Of a DNA stretch of 64,000 bases, positions 31,800 to 42,514 are shown piece by piece. The DNA comes from Chara braunii (taxonomy: Eukaryota > Streptophyta > Charophyceae > Charales > Characeae). Location of the stretch: the NCBI GenBank assembly GCA_003427395.1, contig BFEA01000356.1, positions 369,849 through 433,848 on the forward strand, given 5' to 3'. The notes under the pieces were generated by a model. The model searched no databases. It was not told where the DNA came from and saw only the letters and a program-made list of their open reading frames with translations. Every line of letters begins with the position of its first letter. Position 1 is the stretch's first letter. Both the position numbers and the translations under genes were made by a program.

Positions 31800-34211
31800 C
31801 CTCCTTCGGAATTAAATCCTCCATTCGGACCGAGGCTACTCTCCGGCGTGATAACCTAGTCTTCACCATCTCTCTTAACTTAGGAGCTAAAGCGAGGATT
31901 TCTTTCAGGTTTAATAGTTCATTGTGCCCCTCCAGCAGTTTATTCATCAGGCCTTCCAGATCCACCCCTTCTTCGATCGAGGTTTGGTACTTTCTCTTCT
32001 TGCTTGGTCCCGTATCCCCTTTTGATCTTCCTTCCTTAGCTTCACCTTTTCTTCTCTTAGCCCTTATCTCTGCCTGCCTTTCTTCTCCCTCCCTAATCTT
32101 CTCATCCTCATCCTCATCACCCTCTACCGTGATAGGTGGTTCTTCTCCTGCTGGCTGGGAAGCCTGGGCTTGTTCCGTTTGAGGAACCCTCCTGCGGGTC
32201 TTCTTGTAGCGAATGGAATCATTCCTCTCATACTTCTCTGACTTCCACTGTTCCTTGCGGCCATATTGGCTCTCAACATTATCGGGTTGGGTTCATTGGG
32301 CCCATCTCCCGTTCCCCCACGCCCCATGGTGAATACCTTTGGGCATCCAACTCCTTCCTTTCCTGCTTCTTTACATATCCCTTGAAGCCTCAGATGTAGC
32401 CTCTGCATTTTGTCTACCAAGTCTTCCATCCTATCGAACGTGTCTCTGATGTTAGCCATAACGTCTTCCTCCTCTGTTTCTTCTTCCACCAGCGATACGT
32501 CTCCCTTGTCTTCTCCAATCTCCATCCTATTCACTTTCTCTTCCAAGTTAGTTATATCTTCCACCTGCACTACTGGTTCTTCCCTTTCCTGCCAAATTCG
32601 GAACATTCCTGGTGCGTTGGGACCAAGTGTGGCCACACGAAGAGCCTCTTCCCTTGTGCCCCTTGGAATCTCAGGATCTATCACCCTACCATTTTTGTCG
32701 AACACCTCGCCCTCCATGTTTGATGTTATGAGCGCTTCACGCTCGTCAAACTTCCTAACATAACATCGTTTAACCGTGTGTCCTTTGATCGCGCAGTGGG
32801 TACAGATACATTCACTGTAATCAATCCACCCCCTGCCATATCCTTGTCCGTTCCATTGTCTGTTTCCTCTACCATACCCCCTTCCATAGCCTTGGTCGTA
32901 TCCACGACCATACCCTTGTTGGTATTCCTGTCCAACTGGATTTGCACCCCCTTGGGGCTGTCCCTAGTTCCTACCTTGGTTTCCACCTCCTCTGTTACAT
33001 GCTCCTCGTTCCCCTGGTCCTTGATTTCTACCACCATTCCTACCTCTTCCACGTCCTTGTCCGTGCCCCTGTCCTTGTCCTTGGGACCTGTTCTGGTTTT
33101 GGTCACCCTGGCGACTTGATCCCGCTTGGTTCTGCCCCGTTAGTTGGAGTTGTCCCGTGTTTTGTTCTCCTCCCAAATTCCGATTCTGGGGTAACATGGG
33201 ATACGAACCCTGCGTAGGCCATGGCCCTACCGGAAAGTACCCAGGCCATGCTCCCATAGGCGGACCCACGGGCCATTGACCATATTGCGCTGTGCTCGTT
33301 GATGGCTCATGTCCATACTAGACTATCGCTTGTTGAGTAACTTGTCCTTTTCCTGAGCCTTGTCCTCCGATAGCGATATTTTTAGCTTTCCTCTGACTCT
33401 TGGTCAATTTGCCCATTCCTTCGGGTTCCCCTTCTTCAACCTCTTCCTCTCCATCTTCCTCTTCCTTCCTCCTCTTTCCTGACGGTTGTGTCACTGTTAA
33501 GACTTTCGACGGGGCCACTCTTTTCCTAAGCTCTTTTATCTCATTTGCCATATTGCTCAACATTCCTCCAAGTATACTATCCGTTCCTTGGAGCGTCCCT
33601 ACTGCCTTTCTCTTCTTTCGTTCGACCTTGATTTGGTGATGGAACACTTCGTCCATGTCTCCTGCCACGATGTTTCTTTAAATGGTATCCCAGGTTGTCT
33701 TTCTCCCAGCGGCTTCTCCTCGAGTTAGTTCCATTGCCTCATACCCAGAGAATTTCCCTAGGAAAATGACGCACTGCATCTCTTCAAACAACCCCGGGAC
33801 CCTTTCGGCTGTCTTTTCGAATGTATTGGCGAATGCCCTGATTGTGGTGAAGTCATCTCTGTTCATGTTATAGAGATGGTCAATTGTGAGCAGGCCATCT
33901 CCTAGCTTAAATGTCTTTTGCATGCCCCTCTTAAACTCAGCCCAATCATTGTTGGACTTTTTCACTACCTCTTCTATGTCAGAGGTGCACTCCCACCATA
34001 CGTACTCGAATAATTGGGCAAACTTCTCGGCTGGGGTCAATTGGTTGAATATTTGCTCGAGTAGTTCCAACCAATGTGTCACCCTATCCCCTTTGAATGG
34101 GAAGATGTCTATCCTTGGTAAGTTAGATCTTTTTATCGTCCTCTTTTCCAGCAACTTGGCGATTTCCGCCGCGGTGATCGACGGATCTCCATTGGCGCCG
34201 GCTTCACCCAT
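31800..34211 (-). pseudogene. gag: Element B: gag with zinc knuckle
   Basis: ATG at 34,211. Capsid region: SNLPRIDIFPFKGDRVTHWL, DIEEVVKKSNNDWAEFKRGM, LYNMNRDDFTTIRAFANTFE. Then a Lys/Glu-rich segment (33,318-33,668), a Gly/Gln/Arg/Asn-rich stretch (32,820-33,269, many GRG and QGQG) and a perfect CCHC knuckle CTHCAIKGHTVKRC at 32,763-32,804. The C-terminal part is charged with a leucine-rich helix (LEGLMNKLLEGHNELLNL). One frame holds from 34,211 to 32,124 apart from TAA at 33,678 and TAGs at 33,318 and 32,964; a frameshift follows near 32,135. Gag packages element RNA. Confidence 0.85.
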
Positions 34212-34441
34212 CTCTTTCCCTCTTTTCTTCTTGGTTCCTGCTAGACTGTAGACCCTGTTAAGACAAACAAAACGACCACTGATCCACCTTCTTCGTCACT
34301 ATCTTGTCGTGACCTTTATTCTTGTCACTTACCCTATGCGACTTCTCATATCCCTTTTCTCTCAACCGAGTATCTCTTCTAGGAGCACCCAGTCCCCGTG
34401 CCAAAAGCTTATAACCATACCAAATAAGGAAGAAATTTCAT
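34212..34441. other. Spacer between gag and pre-gag ORF c
   Basis: No ORF or motif recognised in these 230 bp. Confidence 0.5.
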
Positions 34442-35047
34442 CTATAAATTCTTCAATACATGCTTCCCGACAAAGATTGCGCCAGTAGGTCGAGAGATCT
34501 TCAAGTATAGGCGGTAAACAACTTCCGATACCTCGAATTCGAAGCCCATCTCTGGAACAGATCGGGCTGCGAGTACTGCCCGTTCTACATTCTCAATCCC
34601 CCAAAATGCTTTATCAATTATGAAGCTCGGAAACGTGGTTTTAATACACCTTGTAGGATATACGAACTCAGTGGCCCACTTTGCTTCGATTGATTTTATA
34701 ACTCTTCCTTCTTCTCCCCAATACATTCTCCTTGAAAATGAGTCAAGGGCCATTCCGGCTATCAACACGCATCTAGAGACGGGGTGACTTTCTCCTATCG
34801 CAAGATCGATCGAGTATGCCCTCCAGAGAAGGGCTGGTAGATAAAGGGTTACTTTCACTATTGCCTGTCTTTCCTTTGTGGTCCACCCAAATTCTATCTA
34901 AAGGAAGGCTTCCTGTCCTATCAGTATCCCACACCATGACTCCATTTCCTCATCCAAATCTATTGTCCTCTTCGGTACTGTGATTTTGACTCCTCCTTCC
35001 CTTGGCTCTGGCAGGTTGATCAGGAAGCTCCGATCAGCGAACCACAT
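34442..35047 (-). pseudogene. Element B pre-gag ORF c (paralogue of ORF b)
   Basis: From an ATG at 35,047: MWFADRSFLINLPEPREGG, SWCGILIGQEAFL, a TAG at 34,898 where ORF b has Trp, IEFGWTTKE, KVTLYLPAL, then TFPSFIIDKAFWGIENVERA. Total about 200 residues. ORF b shows the same motifs in the same order (WGIFVEEQTFIWIESGW, RVTVYL, TLPIFIVDATFGG), so the two are diverged tandem copies of one domain. I do not recognise the family. It sits between the primer binding site and gag of element B on the same strand, where Ogre/Tat-type plant elements carry an extra ORF; whether it is related to those is unknown. Confidence 0.7.
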
Positions 35048-35099
35048 CAAAGGAGCCGTCCTGGTATACCTGTTACAACAACCAAAGAAAGAACCCTTC

Positions 35100-35849
35100 T
35101 CTTCTTAGTAACGGCTCAATTTCCCCGTCTCTTAACAATTTTCTATCTCAGTCTTCCTTGAGCACCTCTTTCTATTTGATCGAGGATCCCCTGTTTCAAT
35201 TCCTCCCAGTAGACATGCACATTTTCCCAATCGTGCTGACGTGCATATGAGTCGATCCTTGCTAGTATGTCTTGAGGATCCCTTCCTTCAATCAAATGCT
35301 CTATCTCTAGGTATATGTAGTATACCAGCAGAGGGGTAGATGTGTAATATTCTCTCTAAGGTATTGCCATTGCGCCTCCGCAGCCTTTTCCACTCGGGTC
35401 CTTCCTCCGAAGGTTGCATCTACGATGAATATAGGAAGAGTCCCTCCTAGATATGCTGCTGGCGGAAGAAAATCGTTTGCCTTTCTTACCCTTACAGTTC
35501 CTATCATTCCTTCAAACCCATTCAAGCTTGCATCTCTTCTCCTAGACTCGAGCATGGATTCTGCTATCCACAATAGTCTGGAAAGAAATCGATCAATTCC
35601 TAAGACTAAATTTATTATGATAGTTTGCAATTTCTCCGAAGAAAGATACACGGTAACCCTTTCTACTACGTGATTTTCGCCTCTAACCCATCCAGACTCG
35701 ATCCAAATGAAAGTTTGTTCCTCTACAAAAATCCCCCAACAATACCCCGTCTCCTCGTTCTCCACATGACGACTTGAAAGATTCATCATCAGGCCACGCC
35801 TCATTTGCACGGGCTCCCTGATCGTGACTTGATATCGGGTAGAAGCCAT
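35100..35849 (-). pseudogene. Element B pre-gag ORF b
   Basis: MASTRYQVTIREPVQMRRGL from the ATG at 35,849 (in frame with an earlier start at 35,873). Then TGYCWGIFVEEQTFIWIESG, VERVTVYLSSEKLQ, a Leu-rich helix (IDRFLSRLLWIAESMLESRR), IFIVDATFGGRTRVEKAAEA. The frame stops at 35,307, but a one-base shift near 35,350 opens a helical tail (DPQDILARIDSYARQHDWEN, VYWEELKQGILDQIERGA) down to about 35,110, giving some 245 residues. No transmembrane segment, no zinc-binding or nuclease motif seen. The function is unknown. Confidence 0.7.
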
Positions 35850-35956
35850 CTTCTTTTCTTTGGTATACCCCACCTACTACACAACACAATCCAACCCACA
35901 TCTGTTTTATTTTAGCTAGTGGACTTATAATCCCAATATTTGACTGATTCCCCTTT

Positions 35957-36485
35957 CTATCCCATCATCTCCTTTGATATTTTTAAACCTTTATATAATT
36001 TTTTTGTACAGTATGTTACTAACCCACAAATCTCTATTTGACATAGTAGAAACATTAAAAGCGATATGTACATCCTCCTATCAGGAGACGTAGACTGTGC
36101 AACTACAGGAGGATCAGGCATCCTTGGTGCCCCGCGGGTCCCCTGTTGGTAAGGCGGGGAGAGGATAGCGAAATGCCTCTCTTCAGATGGTGGGTAAGGG
36201 CTATGATGCGATCGACTAGGCAGCTCGAAGCGCGACGGAGATTCTCCGTAATGCCTTGCGTACCTATACGAATAGTAAGCCATCTTATCAGGATCTGGGG
36301 TATGCATACGCCTCTCCTCCCGATACCGTCTCGCCCTTAACCCTTTGTCCTTCTCTTCTACTCCTTCATCATTTTTCTTTCCACTCTTCCCTATCTCTAG
36401 TCAAGTCTACAGGCCTTTCAGGCGCCTTCACTTGTCTGCCGCCTCTTCCTCTACCAGTTCCTGTCCCACGTCCCTTAGGTGCCAT
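35957..36485 (-). pseudogene. Element B pre-gag ORF a, basic and disordered
   Basis: ATG at 36,485 gives MAPKGRGTGTGRGRGGRQVK, an RGG-like basic start. A one-base frameshift in the A5 run near 36,375 leads into ARRYREERRMHTPDPDKMAY, then YSYRYARHYGESPSRFELPS and a Pro/Arg-rich stretch to about 36,050, ending at 35,957. It begins about 200 bp after the primer binding site, so it would be the first ORF of the element RNA. Low complexity limits any guess; RNA binding is possible from the RGG start. Confidence 0.55.
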
Positions 36486-36686
36486 ATTCGCTAACCCTTA
36501 GTATAAGTAGGACAATCGTACTTATGTGTATTTAGTCCCCATCTTACACACCGATTTATTCGGACCAACTACTCGTCATTAGCTATTAAAGTCTTAGTTA
36601 ATTACTAACCTTTTAATAATTGTCATTCTGCCTGGATCTTGCTTTACCCGAGTTCGTTCACTAAGGACCTCGGCTAGAAGCGAGAT

Positions 36687-36703
36687 CCCCGGCAACGACG
36701 TCA
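36687..36703 (-). promoter_or_regulatory. PBS: Primer binding site, tRNA-Asp type
   Basis: On the minus strand it reads TGACGTCGTTGCCGGGG, two transitions from TGGCGCCGTTGCCGGGG, the tRNA-Asp primer site common in plant Ty3/gypsy elements. Two bases separate it from the LTR edge TGTCGCGCGC (36,706, plus strand). Confidence 0.75.
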
Positions 36704-36705
36704 CC

Positions 36706-37120
36706 TGTCGCGCGCGACGGTCCCACACCCAGACGTAAAGTAAAGTTTTTGGTGTTGGACCTCACGGTCGTGTCACGCAGGAGTTTCTTTTTGTCACTTT
36801 ATGCCATACCAACTCCGACCGTGCGCGCGTGCTATACCTCTCGCGACTCCCTACGACAGGTTAGGGATTCCGCGAGGTACAACATACCTCCACCTGCGGG
36901 AGCTGTCACCATCCCTTAGGTGGGCGTATCCCTGCCGAGCTACTGACCCACATACGAAGACTTTAATATGCAATCGCAGAGGTAGGCCAACCGAGGACGT
37001 TTTCTCGATCGCCAAAACATAGACATACGCGCGGTAGAACGCCTTAAGACAGACCCGTATGTCGAGCCCCGAGATGCTAACTCTCCGGACCGACTATCTA
37101 ATTAGGTCGACTTCTTGGAC
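36706..37120 (-). repeat. Dispersed block R, copy 3
   Basis: GTGTCACGCAGGAG, CCCTACGACAGGTTAGG, GAGCTGTCACC, TATCCCTGCCGAGCTACTGA, CAATCGCAGAGGTAGG and TAGGTCGAC match the other two copies. A ~25-bp insertion relative to them precedes the CAGGAG string. Confidence 0.75.
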
Positions 37121-38339
37121 AGTCTTCCACACTTCGCTAGCTTAAGACAATGATTTTATGTTTCCTTTGTTGACCTTATAAAAATGTCAGAGTCAAGCCT
37201 TTAGTAATCTCTCATTCTTCTCAAAAGAAGTCCCAGACAAAATGACTTCCTAGGTACCGACCAGCCTACGATCTCATTCACAAGTATATATCGATATATA
37301 TATGTATGTAAATCAGAGGAGCTGACTGAGCGGTGGACCTCACTTTCACAATTGTCGTGTTTCTTTGCCCGAATTTCTAGAAGATCCCAAACTCAGGAGA
37401 CAATACAAATGTCCAACACTTGCGCAGATGTAGGAAAACACATACACACATACAAATGCAGACACAGAATGCGTTGCGAGTGTCAACCTTGAACCCACTC
37501 ACAGCATGCCACTCACGCCCCAAACCCTTGAAAACAACATTCCTTCCTAACCCTGACTCCATTTTACCCCAGCCCCACACATTTTGAAGACTCTTGAGTA
37601 TGATTTGGATAATTTAGGCATATATACAGGGGGAAGATTTATCTGTTCCCTTCGTAGGTCTTGTCTTAGGTGTGGGTGTCAAGCCATGGGTGGAAGTTGA
37701 GTCGGAGTTCTACCGACCTGTTATCAGAGATAACATAATTGCTGCTCTTACGAATTTCCCCGTAAGTTCTCCGAAGTGTCGAAACCTGTAGACACAACAC
37801 AACCCAAGAGAATCTTAACATCTCTCTTTCTAACTGAGATCTAGAAAGTTCCTTCTAGACTCTGTGTTCCCTGTCTGACTCCTACTATTCTTAACTAATT
37901 GTTTGGGCTGTTGCCCATTCCGCTTCACGTAGTGAATAATAATTTACCCCCTTTTTACTGTCACAACAAACTTTCCATACCCCTTTCAGTATCCTTATTC
38001 CTATCCCCTTTGGGATTACCCTATCTGAGTTCCCATCCTTCCCCTAACACACATGAACACATCATCAATCCAACTTGAGAAAAAAATCTCATGGAAAGGA
38101 ATCAGATGAATTGATAGTCTTTCTCTTAGGCAAGATCTCAGTTATCCCCTTTCAGTAGAATCATAGATAGTTACAACTGAACAACGCAGATTGTGGAGAA
38201 AGTTAGCGGTGGTATAACAGACCATTCAGGATATATGATATATCCACTTGTTACTGAAGCTTTGTTGGACAAAGGCAACTAAGTGGACCTTGGCCCCTGT
38301 GTGCCAAGCACATTTTAGCGGTAGGTTTATCCTATGGCT

Positions 38340-39300
38340 AGCCACTGATAAGGCAGGTATCCCTGAAACCTCACAACTTATTATATCGGACTAGTCACTG
38401 GTAAGACAGGATTCCCCTGCTACTCTTATCACTAACTAGCCCTCAATAAGGCGGGTACCCAAAGATCCTTACTACTCTTATCACTGACTAAGCCCTAGGA
38501 CGCTCATTGATAAGGCAGGTGTCCTTGAAACCTCACAACTTCTTATATCGAACTAGTCACTTATAAGACAGGATTCCCCTGCTACTCTTATCACTGGCTA
38601 ACCCTCAATAAGGTGGGTGTCCAAGGGTCCTCGCTTACTCTTACCACTGAAAAGAATGTTAGGTTTAATCAATGATAAGACAGGTGTCCTTGAAACCTCA
38701 CAAATCTTATATCAGACTAGTCNNNNNNNNNNNNNNNNNNNNNNNNNNNNNNNNNNNNNNNNNNNNNNNNNNNNNNNNNNNNNNNNNNNNNNNNNNNNNN
38801 NNNNNNNNNNNNNNNNNNNNNNNNNNNNNNNNNNNNNNNNNNNNNNNNNNNNNNNNNNNNNNNNNNNNNNNNNNNNNNNNNNNNNNNNNNNNNNNNNNNN
38901 NNNNNNNNNNNNNNNNNNNNNNNNNNNNNNNNNNNNNNNNNNNNNNNNNNNNNNNNNNNNNNNNNNNNNNNNNNNNNNNNNNNNNNNNNNNNNNNNNNNN
39001 CCTCACAAATCTTATATCAGACTAGTCACTAATAAGACAGGATTCCCTTGCTACTCTTATCAGTGGCTTGCCCTCAATAAGGTGGGTGTCCAAGGATCCT
39101 TACTACTCTTATCACTGGAAAAAATGTTAAGTTGGTTAATGATAAGGCTGGTGTCTTTGAAACCACACAACTCTTATATCAGACTAGTCACTGATAAGAC
39201 AGGATTCCCCTGCTACTCTTATTACTGGCTTGCCCTCAATAAGGCGGGTGTCTAAGGGTCCCTGCACTTACCACTGACCAAGCGTAAGGCTCATTTGGAG
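38340..39300. repeat. ~163-bp tandem array inside the 5' LTR
   Basis: Units marked by CTTGAAACCTCACAA at about 38,365, 38,527, 38,692, 38,998 and 39,158 (spacing about 160 bp, with two unit lengths across the gap). Each has GATAAGRCAGGNNTCC strings, CCCTGCTACTCTTATCACT and CCCTCAATAAGGCGGGTGTC. Different in sequence from the arrays of modules 1 and 2. Confidence 0.9.
38723..39000. other. 278-bp run of N (assembly gap)
   Basis: Flanked on both sides by CCTCACAAATCTTATATCAG-type sequence, the same part of the array unit, so the true unit number here is unknown. Confidence 0.98.
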
Positions 39301-40037
39301 TTAAGGCAGGCTTCCCTGCTATTCTTACCTCCACACAAGTCTTACCTTTGGCTCAAGTCATCGCCTTTGATGACATTCGAGCCTTCAATCGTTGTTAGTT
39401 TGGAGACTTATTGCTGGATCAGATGAATAATGAGCAATGATCGGTGGGATTCATGACAGTTAATTATGGCAACTCAAACCAAGGTTTCCATCATCTGTTT
39501 GGATGGGATATAGAGAGAATGATCGCGAGAGGTCTGATAGCCTGTATCCATACCTCCGATTAATGCCCATAGCCAGATTGTTGTAGCAATCAGTTTCACA
39601 CTCAGCCACCCTTTTTCTCTACCCGCAATCCACGATTTTAAGAGTTTTGATTATGAGTCCCTAACCCTTATGATTATTGTCCTAACGATAACCTGTATGA
39701 GATAGCATCTGGGTCGAAGCAACGTACCTTGTCATTCCCTGCCTCATGAGTTCCGCCTCAACTCCGGCAAAGCTCCCGCAATCGCCCTGTTACATGGATC
39801 AATTGAGGAATGAGAGTCCTTTGTGCATGAACACTGATCTCAGTAAGCCATCGGAAAATACTACGTTTACTCATGTTGCTTGAAGATGGTTGTGTGCTTA
39901 TGTGGGGTGTAGGCATGAGAAAACGAAGGAGGATGAAGGATGGAAGAGTCATCATACTTTTTGGCGCCCCTCCTTCGCTCCGTTGCCTCGCACCCCTGTC
40001 CGATTCTGATTCATATCCAAGCATGTGATCTCAAATG
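39301..40037. other. No gene; right part of LTR and flank
   Basis: Includes the conserved block at 39,735-39,783. The frame 39,758-40,024 has no known domain. Confidence 0.45.
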
Positions 40038-40081
40038 ATATAAATAATAATAAAAATAATATTAATAATAATAATAGTATT

Positions 40082-40126
<45 letters not shown>

Positions 40127-40133
40127 AATAAAT
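40038..40133. repeat. (TAA)n microsatellite
   Basis: Imperfect TAA/TAT tract directly before a 325-bp unit. Confidence 0.95.
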
Positions 40134-40465
40134 AACAAGGAACATGAGAGCGAAATGATATCCGAACCCGGGCTGTGAGATCGCATAGGTGTCTGAGTAG
40201 GTATATACCAGCAGCAAACATCATGGTACTAAGCCTTCATCCAAACTGAGCAATATAATAGAGTAATAAGTCAATGCTCAAGCCCTGAGGCCTATACCAA
40301 CTCACTATTCATGGTCGCTCTTCTATGTCTGGTGCCCAATGCCCAATTTATACATCTTGCCTACCCTCCTATACTTGCACTGACGCAACAGGCCTACTGC
40401 GATAGTGAAGTCCCATCTATATTATGTCACTACTAGTGCAGACTGCAATTCTAAGCCGGTACGCT
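40133..40465 (+). repeat. ~325-bp unit after (TAA)n, diverged
   Basis: Starts CAAGGAACATGAGAGCGAA, contains ATCCGAACCCGGGC and CAATGCTCAAGCCC, ends CCGGTACGCTTTC. It aligns in order with 41,125-41,455. Confidence 0.6.
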
Positions 40466-41067
40466 TTCTCTTCCCTCTTTTCTTTATTTTCTCTCTCTCG
40501 AACTGTCTCACTCTTGGTGTGTACGTGTCTTTCTCTGCGTATTGCTGTGTCCGTCATGGGCTGTGTCTCTTTGCGTATGTCATAGTCTGTGTCCCATGTA
40601 TGCGTGACCATGGCGAATCTGTGGTGCAATGTTATGCGGCCAACGGCACCGGACCAGTCAGCCCCAGTCCAGCCCAGCAAGTACCCTCTGGGACTGTGTA
40701 TACCGTGACCAGGGAATCAGGATAGACCAATGAGTTGCAGAAGTATAAATCTAGAGGCTATGCACAACCATTCACTCATTCCTGCGGACCCATGAGGAAG
40801 TGCTGCTACAGTGCCTTAGGCAACAGTGCTCAGCGGATGCCCAGAGTGTTCAGTGGCATGCGTGTTGTGTGAGCGTACAACATCATGTGTGAGATGTCCA
40901 GTATGGTCGAGTGTATGTGCATAGTGTGATGTTGGGCGGTGTGTCGCTACAGCCATTGAAAGTGAATTCTTGTCCGGTTGCCATATTTTTTAGCATTGTG
41001 CGGGCGTACATTGCCGGTTTGTTGTGCTGCCATTTGTATGCATGAAAAGTATGGACATGAGAGTCTA
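40466..41067. other. Degenerate GT-rich sequence, no gene
   Basis: Many TGTGT/TGTGTC strings (40,515-40,600 and 40,860-40,940). Similar degenerate GT-rich sequence lies at 42,080-42,520 and 19,200-19,480. Confidence 0.5.
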
Positions 41068-41124
41068 ATAATATAATAATAATAATAAATAATAATAATA
41101 ATAATAGTAGTAAAAAAAAAAAAA
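41068..41124. repeat. (TAA)n and poly(A)
   Basis: TAA run followed by 14 A. Confidence 0.9.
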
Positions 41125-41455
41125 ATGCAAGGGTCATGAATGCGGACGAAGCCCAGTAATCCAAATCGCAGCATCATACTGCAGTCCAAGTAGTCAAAGC
41201 CAGAGTAGACAACACAGGGAACTGAGTAAACATCCATTTGAGAACGAAACAGTAGAATCTTGAGTCAATGCCCAAGCCCATTCGGGCAGTACCAACAGCA
41301 TAACCCATCGTAGTTCTTTTCTCCGGAATGGCGCCCGATGCCTCATCTACTCTACAATCCAATATTACAGCTACAACAGGGAAGCAACCAGACAATTTGA
41401 TGACCAGCAAGTGATGACGTCAATACCACTGTCGAGTCCTTCTCTACCAGGTACG
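41125..41455 (+). repeat. ~325-bp unit after (TAA)n
   Basis: ATGCAAGGGTCATGAATG, CAGTCCAAGTAGTCAAAG, GAGAACGAAACAGTAGAATC and CATAACCCATCGTAG; ends CTACCAGGTACGTCCTCC. Its first half matches the 420-bp satellite better than the other units do. Confidence 0.75.
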
Positions 41456-42514
41456 TCCTCCCTTCACCCATACTCTTCCTGGATAACCCACACAGCGTCC
41501 TTCACCTCCGAAGAACCATTTTCGTTCTTCGCTTCTACTGCACCCTCATGCGCCCCGTCTATGGCCTCCTGAGTTCCTGTGTGTAGGCAGCGCCCTACAA
41601 CTTAGTGCTAGCCTGCCTCATCCCAGCGCACCGCAGCCATGCACAGCGCAACAGCTTGCCTTTGCTCAGCGTGCCAGCAATGCCCGTATTGGCCACGACC
41701 CCTGCCCACTCGCATCCTCCGCCTATATGCCAATGCTGCGTGTGGGTGGCCTGCTTTGAGCCTGCGTTTCAGACCTAGACCCTGCGCCCAGGCCTAACCC
41801 AGATGTGGCCCATGCTGTACAGTTGTGCCTTTTGGGCCAGGGCCGCTGTCCATATGCAGGCCATCTTCTGGTTCCCCTTTTGTGAGCCCAACCTCATTGG
41901 TGGCACTGTCGCTTTCCCATCGGCCTACAACGTCAATGCTGCAAAACGTCTGATACCCACTTTACGAAAATGTTGAAAGGAAAAGGCCCTGTTCGTAGAT
42001 GTCCTGACCAGCCTTCACTTAGGGCGGTCATAGGTCTGGCCCGCCTTCACTTAGGGCGGGCACAAGGCTTGCTGGGGCCCGGGTGTGTATCTGTGTGTGT
42101 GTGACACAGTGTACGAGTGTCTGTTTCAAAGCGCGATAGCGTTTTCACTACATTCGTGTGCGGCTGTGTATTTGTGTCACCTGGCATGTGACTCTCTGTC
42201 TGTGTGTTTGTCATTGTGTTCGTATCTGTTCCAATGTGTAGGTATGTGTCCCACTGTGTGATATCGTGTCACTTGCGTATGCATCCCCGTGAGACGATGT
42301 GTTGGTGTTATGACTGCGCCATGGCGTGTCGCAGTCCTTGTGTGACTGCGCAGGTGAATGCGCCCCTTGTGCCTCTCACCATGCTAGCATCACGGTAACT
42401 GCATGATGGCTTACCCTACAGTTCTGTGTGATCCCTTATATCCAGGTATGCCACTGTGCCTGCGTTTGCACTGTGCACCCCGTGTCACTGCTTCGCGTTC
42501 CCACTGTGGCCTGT
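41456..42514. other. No gene; GC-rich then GT-rich
   Basis: A 16-bp string CCTTCACTTAGGGCGG is repeated at about 42,012 and 42,041. From 42,080 to 42,514 the sequence is degenerate TGTGT/TGTCAC repeats that lead into copy 2 of the duplication. Confidence 0.5.

Larger units (their letters stand above)
36706..39790 (-). mobile_element. LTR: Element B 5' LTR (LTR-like module 3)
   Basis: Starts two bases from the primer binding site with TG on the plus strand, that is, ends in CA in element orientation. Block R occupies 36,706-37,120, the conserved stem-loop 37,713-37,735, a tandem array 38,340-39,300 and the conserved right block 39,735-39,783: the same order as module 1. The far end was not located. 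No matching 3' LTR is found beyond the integrase, so the element is truncated at its 3' side. Short TA/TG repeats occur at 37,288-37,310. Confidence 0.6.

Noticed and set aside
25524-36710. Element B as a clean insertion into duplication copy 1
   Set aside because: The sequence that follows the breakpoint in copy 2 is not found right of element B.
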